Shown here: positions 43,646 to 51,017 of the stretch, one piece after another
How positions within the stretch are numbered: the stretch's first letter is position 1
How the letters are laid out: each line of letters starts with the position of its first letter
From: Acidobacteriota bacterium
GTDB taxonomy: Bacteria; Acidobacteriota; Terriglobia; Terriglobales; Acidobacteriaceae
NCBI GenBank assembly: GCA_018268915.1
Contig: JAFDVQ010000014.1
Span: forward strand, 186,001 to 250,000
Length of the DNA stretch: 64,000 bases
Direction of reading: 5' to 3'
The notes under the pieces: model-generated
Seen by the model: only the letters and a program-made list of their open reading frames with translations
Told to the model about the DNA's origin: nothing
The model's database searches: none
Program-made: the position numbers and the translations under genes

Positions 43646-43692
43646 GTCTCTATAATACGGAGCGGTAGGGATGGGAAGGAAGGCTGGATCAA

Positions 43693-44865
43693 GTGACGGC
43701 TGACACGCCAGATGTTAGCGGCGCCAAAACTTACAAACCGGTGCTCGGGCTCTCGGACGAACCGGGAGAGCCGCTGGCAGTTCCTGTTCGCGCCGGGACG
43801 GTTTATGACCAGCCTGAGCCCGAGCAATCGATTGAGCTTACCGTGATCGTCCCGGCACGGAATGAGGAACAGAGCATAGAGGATTGTTTAAGATCGCTGG
43901 TGGCGCAGTCGGAGGATGAATTCGAACTGGGCCGGGACTGGGAATTGGTTGTCGTTGACGACCAATCGACTGACCGCACGGCAGAGATTGCGCGGAGCTT
44001 TGCAGGTGTGACCGTTATTCCCGCCGAGAAGCTCGAGAAAGGCTGGACAGGGAAGAACAACGCGATCTGGACAGCGGCTCGAAAAGCGCGGGGCAAGTGG
44101 ATCCTGTTTACCGATGCGGACACGATTCATGAGGCCGGCGATCTGCATCGGGCAATGCATGAGGCGGCGCGGCATAAGGCTGGAATGCTGAGCTACTCGC
44201 CGCGGCAGTTGGTATCGGGAGTCTGGCAGCGGGCGCTGATGCCCCTGGTCTTTTCAGAGTTGGCGCTGGCTTATCCGCCGGCGAAGGTGTCAGACCCCAA
44301 TCAGCGAGTAGCGGCAGCGAATGGGCAGTTCCTGCTCGTAGATCGGGAGGCTTACCGGAAGCTGGGCGGGCACCCGAGCGTAAAGGATCGAGTGCTGGAG
44401 GATGTGGAGCTCGCATTTATTGCGAAGCGGCGGCGCGTGGGATTGCGGTTCAGGTATGCGCCAGATGCCTTGAGCACGCGAATGTACCGGACAACAGGAG
44501 CCATGATCGAGGGCTGGACGAAGAACCTCGCGCTGCTCTTCGACAACGCTCTAGCCACCGCGTTATGGAAGGCGCTGGACCTCGTACTGCTGGTGGGGCT
44601 GCCCTGGCTTGCAATTCATCTCTGGAGATCGCAATTCACCTTCAAGGGATGGGAATGGCTTAGCCCTGGGCTTGTGCTGATGCTGCTGTGGGCGCGGACG
44701 CTTTTGCGGTTCTATTCGAGAGTCGCGAAGTCAAACTTCCCGTTTGCAGATTGTGCGATTTCGCCCCTGGGGTTGCCGCTATTCATTGCTCTTCTCTGCA
44801 GGAGTTGGTTCAAGCACAAGGTCTTGCGGCAGGTAAGCTGGAAGGGTCGGACGTACCCGGGATGA
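43693..44865 (+). CDS. membrane-associated family 2 glycosyltransferase
   Basis: 390 residues from a GTG at 43693. The GT2 domain has IELTVIVPARNEEQSIEDCL, ELVVVDDQSTDRT, the DXD-like FTDADT, and the acceptor-site region DRVLEDVELAFIAKRRR. The C-terminal third has three to four hydrophobic helices (LVLLVGLPWLAIHLW; LSPGLVLMLLWARTLL; LPLFIALLCRSW). The layout resembles hopanoid-associated HpnB or carotenoid glycosyltransferases, but the neighbourhood has no hopanoid genes, so the acceptor is open. Confidence 0.87.
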   Translation: MTADTPDVSGAKTYKPVLGLSDEPGEPLAVPVRAGTVYDQPEPEQSIELTVIVPARNEEQSIEDCLRSLVAQSEDEFELGRDWELVVVDDQSTDRTAEIARSFAGVTVIPAEKLEKGWTGKNNAIWTAARKARGKWILFTDADTIHEAGDLHRAMHEAARHKAGMLSYSPRQLVSGVWQRALMPLVFSELALAYPPAKVSDPNQRVAAANGQFLLVDREAYRKLGGHPSVKDRVLEDVELAFIAKRRRVGLRFRYAPDALSTRMYRTTGAMIEGWTKNLALLFDNALATALWKALDLVLLVGLPWLAIHLWRSQFTFKGWEWLSPGLVLMLLWARTLLRFYSRVAKSNFPFADCAISPLGLPLFIALLCRSWFKHKVLRQVSWKGRTYPG

Positions 44866-45004
44866 CGGAGCGGGGGAAACGAAGGGACAGCAGACCTATT
44901 TAAATACATCCTAACCAATTCAAGATCAATTGAATACGCAAACTAGTTGAAGTGATTATTTGTAGCGACGGGAAGTCACGTGCATCTAAACAAACGAGGG
45001 ACGG

Positions 45005-45430
45005 ATGATCGAACTTACCAGGCGGGCCACGTTTTCGGCATCGCACTACTACTGGAACGAAGCGTGGTCTCAGGAGAAAAATGAAGCGGTCTTCGGCCGC
45101 TGTGCACGACGGAATGGACACGGGCACAACTACACGCTCGAGGTGACGGTAGCGGGCGAGGCCGATCCAGTAACGGGGTTTGTCGTGGATTTGAAGTGGC
45201 TTAAGGACGTCATTGAACACGAAGTGCTCGCGGCCTACGATCACAGGCACTTGAATCTTGAGGTGCCCGAGTTTTCGGAGCAGAAGCTGATTCCGACGAC
45301 GGAGAACATCGCCATCTCGGCATGGAAGCGACTGGAACTTGCGGTTAGCAAAGCTGGCGGAGCTCGGCTAAGCCGGTTGCGGGTATATGAAACGCCGGAG
45401 ATCTTTGCCGAGTACAGGGGAGAGAAGTAA
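45005..45430 (+). CDS. 6-pyruvoyltetrahydropterin synthase family protein, paralogue 1
   Basis: 141 residues of the PTPS/QueD fold. Zinc-ligand histidines are in FSASHYYW and NGHGHNYTLEV, the catalytic cysteine in FGRCARRNGHGH, and a glutamate in VYETPEIFAEY. It may act on dihydroneopterin triphosphate. It overlaps paralogue 2 by one base (TAATG) and lies 460 bp upstream of folE. Confidence 0.88.
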   Translation: MIELTRRATFSASHYYWNEAWSQEKNEAVFGRCARRNGHGHNYTLEVTVAGEADPVTGFVVDLKWLKDVIEHEVLAAYDHRHLNLEVPEFSEQKLIPTTENIAISAWKRLELAVSKAGGARLSRLRVYETPEIFAEYRGEK

Positions 45431-45840
45431 TGGCCACTGCCTACTTCGGTAGACGATACACGCTGAGCGCAAGCCACCGGCTTCACGCAGACTCGCTGTC
45501 CAACGAAGAGAACCGTGCGACTTACGGCAAGTGCAACAACCCCCATGGCCACGGCCACAACTATGTAGTTGAGGTGCTTGTGGGCGGAGAGGTCGATGGC
45601 GAGACAGGAATGGTGGTGAACATGGCGTCCCTGGATGCGACGGTCCAAACTGCCGTTCTGGATCGCTTTGATCACACCAACTTGAACTTCGATCCCCTGT
45701 TTGTGAATCAAGTGCCGACGACGGAGAATCTTACTAAAGCAGTTTTTGATGTTCTGAAAGAAGCGCTGCCGGCTGGAAAGCTGGAGTATGTGCGCGTGGA
45801 AGAGACCGAGAACAATTTCTTCCAGTATCAAGGGCAATAG
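45430..45840 (+). CDS. 6-pyruvoyltetrahydropterin synthase family protein, paralogue 2
   Basis: 136 residues with FSASH-type LSASHRLHA, the catalytic cysteine and zinc histidines in YGKCNNPHGHGHNYVVEV, DRFDHTNLNFD, and the family glutamate (VEETENNFFQY). YGKCNNP-x-GHGHNY is nearly identical to eukaryotic 6-PTP synthase, so this paralogue is the better candidate for tetrahydrobiopterin synthesis; queuosine-type QueD activity remains possible. Confidence 0.9.
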   Translation: MATAYFGRRYTLSASHRLHADSLSNEENRATYGKCNNPHGHGHNYVVEVLVGGEVDGETGMVVNMASLDATVQTAVLDRFDHTNLNFDPLFVNQVPTTENLTKAVFDVLKEALPAGKLEYVRVEETENNFFQYQGQ

Positions 45841-45889
45841 GGTGAGAGTGGAGTGCACCCGATTTCCCAGGGCGAAAGGACGAAAGATA

Positions 45890-46525
45890 ATGGCGCAGCC
45901 AGTCGCAATGAACAAACCGGTTCGCGGAGTGCTTGAGATTCAGGAAGGTCTGAGCAAGTTCTCGACCGAGGAGATGTATCGCGAGATCCTGACGCGGCTG
46001 GGGGAAGATCCAAAGCGCGATGGCTTGCAGCGGACCCCGGAGCGGGTTGAGAAGTCGATGGCATTTCTCACCAAGGGTTATACCGAGGATCCGGCGAAGA
46101 TTCTGAGAGGCGCGCTATTCGATGTCGATTACGACGAGATGGTGATCGTCAAGGACATCGAGATGTTCTCGTTGTGCGAGCACCACATGCTGCCGTTCAT
46201 CGGCAAGGTCCACGTTGCGTATATTCCGAACGGGAAGGTCATCGGGCTGAGCAAGATTCCACGGCTCGTTGAAGTGTTTGCGCGTCGCTTGCAGGTTCAG
46301 GAGCGGATGACACGGCAGATTGCGGACACGATCCAGGAGGCGATTCAGCCTCAGGGTGTAGGTGTGGTGATCGAAGCGCGGCACCTTTGCATGATGATGC
46401 GCGGGATCGAAAAGCAACATTCCTCGACGGTGACATCGGCTATGGTGGGATGCTTCCAGAACAAGGAGACGCGTTCTGAGTTCCTCTCTCTCGTACGTGG
46501 CGCGAACGGTAACGCAGCGTTGTGA
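45890..46525 (+). CDS. folE: GTP cyclohydrolase I
   Basis: 211 residues from the ATG at 45890 (MAQPVAMNKPVRG). All family landmarks are present: DGLQRTPERVEKS, the zinc/catalytic motif FSLCEHHMLPFIGKVHVAYIP, IGLSKIPRLVEVFARRLQVQERMT (landmark) and the second cysteine in RHLCMMMRGIEKQ. It converts GTP to dihydroneopterin triphosphate, the substrate for the two adjacent PTPS paralogues and for folate synthesis. Confidence 0.96.
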   Translation: MAQPVAMNKPVRGVLEIQEGLSKFSTEEMYREILTRLGEDPKRDGLQRTPERVEKSMAFLTKGYTEDPAKILRGALFDVDYDEMVIVKDIEMFSLCEHHMLPFIGKVHVAYIPNGKVIGLSKIPRLVEVFARRLQVQERMTRQIADTIQEAIQPQGVGVVIEARHLCMMMRGIEKQHSSTVTSAMVGCFQNKETRSEFLSLVRGANGNAAL

Positions 46526-46568
46526 ACTGCACATTAGGAGGGTGGTCCGTTCGTCTAAAGTAGTTTGA

Positions 46569-47447
46569 GTGAACGGATTGCTGGTTATCGATAAGCCGGG
46601 CGGCATTACCAGCCACGATGTGGTGAGTCGCCTGCGCAGAATCACAGGCGAAAAATCAATCGGACATCTTGGAACGCTGGACCCGATGGCGACGGGCGTT
46701 CTGCCGTTGCTGATGGGCAAGTTTACGCGGCTGGCGCAATACTTCTCCGCGGCGGAGAAGAGCTACACAGGAACGATTCACTTCGGCGTAGCTACGGATA
46801 CCTACGATGCGGACGGCGAGCCTACAGGCGAGGCGACGCATCCATCCTTCACGCTTGAGCGGGTGCGAGCGGCAGCTGCGAGATTTCATGGAGAGATGGA
46901 GCAGATGCCGCCGGCGTTTTCCGCGAAGAAAGTTGCGGGGACTCCAGCGTACAAGCTCGCCCGGGCTGGCAAGCCTGTCGAATTGAAGAAGGCCAGGATC
47001 ACAATCAAGTCATTTGAGATTACCGAGTTGGCGGAAGGAGAAGCTACTTTCTCGATGAGCATCAGCGCTGGCGGATATGTGCGCTCCGTTGCGCACGAGT
47101 TGGGGCAGGACCTTGGGTGTGGTGCACACCTGAGCAGCTTGCGAAGGACGAAGTCAGGCGTGTTCCCCCTCGGCGACGCGCGAACGCTGGAAGAATTGCA
47201 GCAGATTGCAGGAAACATAAGCGCGTTGGAATCGTGTTGCATTCATCCGCGCAATCTGCTCGTAGAGATGCCCTCGGTTTCAGGAGATGATTTCACTCTT
47301 GGGCGGCTGCGGAATGGCGCGCAGGCGAACCTGCCGGAGTTCTCGCAGGCATCGCTGGTGAAGGTCTTCGCTGGACAGCGCGAATTGGTGGGAATCGCAA
47401 AACGCGTCGCCGGGACGCTGTTTCAGCCAGTTGTAGTGATGGGATAA
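46569..47447 (+). CDS. truB: tRNA pseudouridine-55 synthase
   Basis: 292 residues from a GTG at 46569 (NGLLVIDKPGGITSHDVV). The catalytic aspartate is in IGHLGTLDPMATGVLPLL; KSYTGTIHFGVATDTYDADGE and PPAFSAKKVAGTPAYKLAR (landmarks) follow, with a C-terminal PUA-like domain. It modifies the T-loop uridine of tRNAs. Follows folE by 43 bp. Confidence 0.95.
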   Translation: MNGLLVIDKPGGITSHDVVSRLRRITGEKSIGHLGTLDPMATGVLPLLMGKFTRLAQYFSAAEKSYTGTIHFGVATDTYDADGEPTGEATHPSFTLERVRAAAARFHGEMEQMPPAFSAKKVAGTPAYKLARAGKPVELKKARITIKSFEITELAEGEATFSMSISAGGYVRSVAHELGQDLGCGAHLSSLRRTKSGVFPLGDARTLEELQQIAGNISALESCCIHPRNLLVEMPSVSGDDFTLGRLRNGAQANLPEFSQASLVKVFAGQRELVGIAKRVAGTLFQPVVVMG

Positions 47448-47479
47448 AAGCAGGGAACAAATAGGAAAAACGGAACGGA

Positions 47480-48055
47480 TCAGAGATATGGCTTGGATGG
47501 AGCGATTCGATCGTGCTGCATCGAGGCTAGCGAATTGATTCTGGTGACGCGTTCCTCAACTGGTCCCGGAGCAATCTCGATCAAGTCAAAGCCATGAGTG
47601 CGATACGTCTCCTCGTGGATCTTCTCGAAACGAAGAGTCTCTTCAAAGGAGATGCGCCGGGCTTCGGTGTTGGTAATGAAGCCGAGGTTGCGGATAAGAA
47701 AGACTTGCTTTACGAAAACGGCCTCATTTCGAATGCGCTCGAGTTCAGAAGCGAGAGCAGTTGAGATCGAAAAGCCGAGGTAGGTCGCGAGCGCAAGCGT
47801 GCATATAGCTGAGCGGTCGTGAAACTGGATGCCGACCTGCTCGTGGGAGGCGCTGAGTTGGCGATCGTGTTGAAGCATCGCGATCTCGTCAATGAACGAC
47901 TGATCCTTCCAGGGTTCGGCAATGCCGCGCAACTGTGCCGTCGCGATGACATCGGTCGCAGCTTCCTCGACAACGCTGAAGCCTTCGAGTTCGAGTCGTC
48001 GGATGATCGCGGTTTTGCCCGAGCCCGGCGCGCCGGTAAGAATGAAGCGCTTCAT
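47480..48055 (-). CDS. P-loop AAA-type ATPase/kinase-like protein
   Basis: 191 residues. Walker A (FILTGAPGSGKTAIIRRLE), VVEEAATDVI, a DRS motif (FHDRSAICTLALA) and an arginine-rich lid (RISFEETLRFEKIHEETYRTHG, landmark) fit the AAA_28 family of predicted nucleotide-binding proteins related to NadR kinase-like domains. It starts two bases after the amidohydrolase stop, so translation is coupled. Role unknown. Confidence 0.85.
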   Translation of the reverse strand: MKRFILTGAPGSGKTAIIRRLELEGFSVVEEAATDVIATAQLRGIAEPWKDQSFIDEIAMLQHDRQLSASHEQVGIQFHDRSAICTLALATYLGFSISTALASELERIRNEAVFVKQVFLIRNLGFITNTEARRISFEETLRFEKIHEETYRTHGFDLIEIAPGPVEERVTRINSLASMQHDRIAPSKPYL

Positions 48056-48057
48056 GC

Positions 48058-49503
48058 TTATCGAATGCCGACCTGGCCTTTGACGGAGTCGATCAGCTTC
48101 TGGGAGTCGTAACCAATGCCAGCCTTGAAGACCGTTTCGACATTCTCGATGTCTTCGATTTTCTTTGACGGATCGCCTTTGACTAGGACGATATCGGCCT
48201 GTTTGCCCGCAGCAAGTGTGCCAATGCGGTCCTGGCGACCGAGGTAAATCGCCCCGTTTTCTGTAGCGATGTGGATTGCCTCAAGCGGAGAGAAGCCGGC
48301 CTCGACAAGAAGTTCGATCTCGCGCTGGTCGCCGAAACCCGGAAGGACACCGCCGTTGCCTGTTGGGTCGGGACCACCAAGAAGCATGCCGCCCGCTTTG
48401 ACGAATGCCAGTTCAAAATCCATTTCTTTGCGCATCAGAGCGGCCATCGGAGACTTGGCCGGAATGCTGGCGCGTTCGGTGAGATAGCTCTGCGCGGACG
48501 CGGTCGACATCGACTGAATTACGCGCGGCTGCAGCTCTGGGCGAAGTGGAACTGAGGCTTCAAAGACGGGTAGCGTGGAGGTGACCGCCACGTGATGTGA
48601 GATGAGTTTGTCGATGAGACCTTTCACCTGCGGGCTGTCTATCGCCAGATTGGCCCAGCTTGCGGAGCCGCGGCTGGGGCACTCATCCGGTTTTTTGCCG
48701 GCTACAAATTCAGTGTCGGCGAAGACGGGGCCGTGCTCGAGGTCATCGATGCCGAGATCGATGGCCTCAGGCCACGTGACTGAGCACAGATGTCCGGTCA
48801 GCTTCATTTTGTGCGCGTGTGCCTGTCTGATCGCGGCGCCAAGCTCGTCGCGCGTGATGTTCATATAGGCCTTGAAGGACGTCATGCCTTCGCTCGCCCA
48901 GTAATCAACGAACCGCTTTGCATCATCGGGACCTTTGAGCTCCTGCATTTGCGCGAACATCGTATGCGGGCCTTCAAGGTATGGCGCGCTTGCATCAAGC
49001 GAGGGACCGGGCATGAGACCGGCGTCGATACGATGCTTGATCTTCAGATCGGTATACGGCTCGATACTGCCGGTGGTCCGCATCGTGGTGACGCCGGCGG
49101 AGAGGTAGAGGCGTGGACCTGTAAATGGGAGCTCAGCGACGGTGAATCCCGGTTCGTCGATCTTCCCGTTGCTGAATTGAACCGAGGCGGAGTCGGTGTA
49201 GTAGAGGTGGTCGTGCATGCCTACGATTCCCGGGATGACGGTATAGCCAGTGCGGTCGAGGACCTGCGCACCTGAGGGAGGTTGGGTCGATGCAGCACCG
49301 ATGGACTGAATGTTGCCGTTGGAGATTACGATGGCCTGATCGTCTTTCGGCGCCGACCCTGTGCCGTCGATAACGCGGACATGATTTAGCACAATAACGG
49401 GCGCATTGACAGAGACGAAAGGTGCAACATCGGGCGAAAGCTGCGCTTGAGAGAAAGCTGCGGCGGGCGTTGCAAGACAACAGAACAAGAATACGGATCG
49501 CAA
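48058..49503 (-). CDS. exported amidohydrolase (imidazolonepropionase-like)
   Basis: 481 residues from a TTG at 49503, eight bases after GAGG. The signal peptide ends AFSQA. Amidohydrolase superfamily: N-terminal beta-sandwich (VIVLNHVRVIDGTG), metal motif VIPGIVGMHDHLYY, GVTTMRTTG, histidines in KLTGHLCSV and LEHGPVF, and the late aspartate in LLGGPDPTGNGGV, with PLEAIHIATENGA and GTLAAGKQADIVLVKGDP closing. The family includes prolidases and cyclic amidases; the substrate is unknown. Confidence 0.9.
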   Translation of the reverse strand: MRSVFLFCCLATPAAAFSQAQLSPDVAPFVSVNAPVIVLNHVRVIDGTGSAPKDDQAIVISNGNIQSIGAASTQPPSGAQVLDRTGYTVIPGIVGMHDHLYYTDSASVQFSNGKIDEPGFTVAELPFTGPRLYLSAGVTTMRTTGSIEPYTDLKIKHRIDAGLMPGPSLDASAPYLEGPHTMFAQMQELKGPDDAKRFVDYWASEGMTSFKAYMNITRDELGAAIRQAHAHKMKLTGHLCSVTWPEAIDLGIDDLEHGPVFADTEFVAGKKPDECPSRGSASWANLAIDSPQVKGLIDKLISHHVAVTSTLPVFEASVPLRPELQPRVIQSMSTASAQSYLTERASIPAKSPMAALMRKEMDFELAFVKAGGMLLGGPDPTGNGGVLPGFGDQREIELLVEAGFSPLEAIHIATENGAIYLGRQDRIGTLAAGKQADIVLVKGDPSKKIEDIENVETVFKAGIGYDSQKLIDSVKGQVGIR

Positions 49504-49588
49504 GGCGGGTGACCTCAGGCGGGGAATCGATGTCTTGACATCTTAGCGGTCTGATCGCACGTTGAGATATGCCAGAGTCTTCTGAGGT

Positions 49589-50209
49589 CTACTTATGCAG
49601 CAGAGGTGCGATCTTCGGCAGTATTGCGCGGGCGATAATCTCCGATCCCTTGGCCGTGGGATGTATGCCATCCTGTTGAATAGTGCCTGGGACGTTAATG
49701 AGGTCTTTATAGATCATGGGAATGAAAGTGACCCGATGTTTCGCGGCAAGATCCTGGAAGACCTTGTTGAAGGACTGGATGTAGTCGGGACCGTAGTTGG
49801 GCGGCAGCGTGATGCCGGCGAGGAGCACCTTGATGTGCGCAGCTTCGAGAGCGGTTAAGACGCTGTCGAGATTCTTGCGGGTTTGATCAGGAGGAAGGCC
49901 GCGCAGGCCGTCGTTGCCCCCGAATTCAACGACAACAACTGCCGGATGAGCCTGGACGATGGCGTTGATATTGGCGACCGCGTCCTTTGTGGTTGCGCCA
50001 CTCGTGCCTCGGTTCTGCACCTTGTATTTGTACCCACCCCGGTCAAGCTGGCGTTGGAGCGCGGCTGGCCACGCTTGTTCCGGCTGCAGGCCGTAACCTG
50101 CCGTAATGCTGTCGCCATAGCAGATGATCGTGGGTCGGTCGGCTGCAAGCAGGGGAAGCGCCGCAAATATCAGGCAGATCGAAACGAGAAGGCGACGTTG
50201 TACGTCCAC
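49589..50209 (-). CDS. tesA: SGNH-hydrolase arylesterase/thioesterase, TesA-like
   Basis: About 206 residues from the GTG at 50209 (VDVQRRLLVSICLIF); the frame is open for 100 further codons, but those overlap the divergent ABC gene antisense. The signal peptide ends LLAAD. The catalytic serine is in CYGDSITAGYGL (block I), then NRGTSGATT, FGGNDGLRG (block III) and DGIHPTAKG with Asp and His (block V). It is divergent from the YbbA/YbbP-type transporter, the same gene order as in E. coli tesA-ybbA-ybbP. Confidence 0.85.
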   Translation of the reverse strand: MDVQRRLLVSICLIFAALPLLAADRPTIICYGDSITAGYGLQPEQAWPAALQRQLDRGGYKYKVQNRGTSGATTKDAVANINAIVQAHPAVVVVEFGGNDGLRGLPPDQTRKNLDSVLTALEAAHIKVLLAGITLPPNYGPDYIQSFNKVFQDLAAKHRVTFIPMIYKDLINVPGTIQQDGIHPTAKGSEIIARAILPKIAPLLHK

Positions 50210-50270
50210 ATGATCAGTGTAAAGGTTTGTAAAGGCCGGAACACGTCGTTTACCGGATGCGTAAGAATGA

Positions 50271-51017
50271 ATGAGCGGGGCAGGGAGGAATGGCTGGGTG
50301 ATTGAGGTCCGGAACGTTAAAAGGTGGATCCAGAATGGTTCGCGGCGGGTAGATATCCTGAAGGGCATTTCGCTCAGCATTCCAGCCGGGCAGTTCGTGG
50401 CCATTGTAGGAGCCAGCGGCAGCGGTAAAAGCACTCTGCTGGGTCTGCTTGCTGGGCTCGATACGCCAAGCGAGGGTGAAATATGGCTGGATGGCACTCC
50501 GATCCACAACCTGGCTGAGACTCAGCTGGCCTCAGTACGCGGACGAAAGATAGGTTTTGTATTTCAGTCGTACCAACTAATCTCGACCCTGACTGCGCTT
50601 GAGAATGTGCTGCTGCCCTTTGAGCTGAATGTCGAAGGTCATGGATTGGCAAAGGCTCGCGAGCTTTTGCAGGCTGTGGGTCTCGGCGAGCGGATGGATC
50701 ATTATCCGATTCAGCTCTCGGGCGGGGAACAGCAGCGTGTCGCCCTGGCGCGTGCGTTCGTTGTGAACCCGCCGATTGTCATGGCAGACGAGCCGACAGG
50801 AAATCTCGACAGCGCAAATGGACACCTCGTGCTCGATTTGCTTCTCGAGCGGCATGCGCATGCTGGCGCGACGCTGGTGCTGGTGACTCACGATCCGGAG
50901 ATTGCAAATCGCGCGGACCGCAAGATCGTGCTGAAAGACGGGATGATCATCGAGGACACCCTGCCATCGCTTGGGCAAGTCGAAGTTGCGGCGCAAAGCG
51001 GGCGAACAAATGGCTGA
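50271..51017 (+). CDS. ybbA: ABC transporter ATPase, YbbA/LolD family
   Basis: 248 residues from the ATG at 50271; a GTG at 50298 with GGGAGG nine bases upstream is an equally good start. Walker A VGASGSGKSTLL, Q-loop FVFQSYQLISTLTALENV, signature LSGGEQQRVALARA, Walker B VMADEPTGNLD and H-loop LVTHD are all present. MacB/LolD-type ATPase. It overlaps the permease by 8 bp. Confidence 0.92.
   Translation: MSGAGRNGWVIEVRNVKRWIQNGSRRVDILKGISLSIPAGQFVAIVGASGSGKSTLLGLLAGLDTPSEGEIWLDGTPIHNLAETQLASVRGRKIGFVFQSYQLISTLTALENVLLPFELNVEGHGLAKARELLQAVGLGERMDHYPIQLSGGEQQRVALARAFVVNPPIVMADEPTGNLDSANGHLVLDLLLERHAHAGATLVLVTHDPEIANRADRKIVLKDGMIIEDTLPSLGQVEVAAQSGRTNG

Noticed and set aside
45788..45889. Longer folE start inside the preceding PTPS gene
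   Set aside because: It overlaps the PTPS coding region and adds a non-homologous N-terminus; the ATG at 45890 fits the family.
50210..50509. N-terminal 100 codons of the esterase frame
   Set aside because: They run antisense through the ABC ATPase gene; the signal peptide begins at the GTG at 50209.
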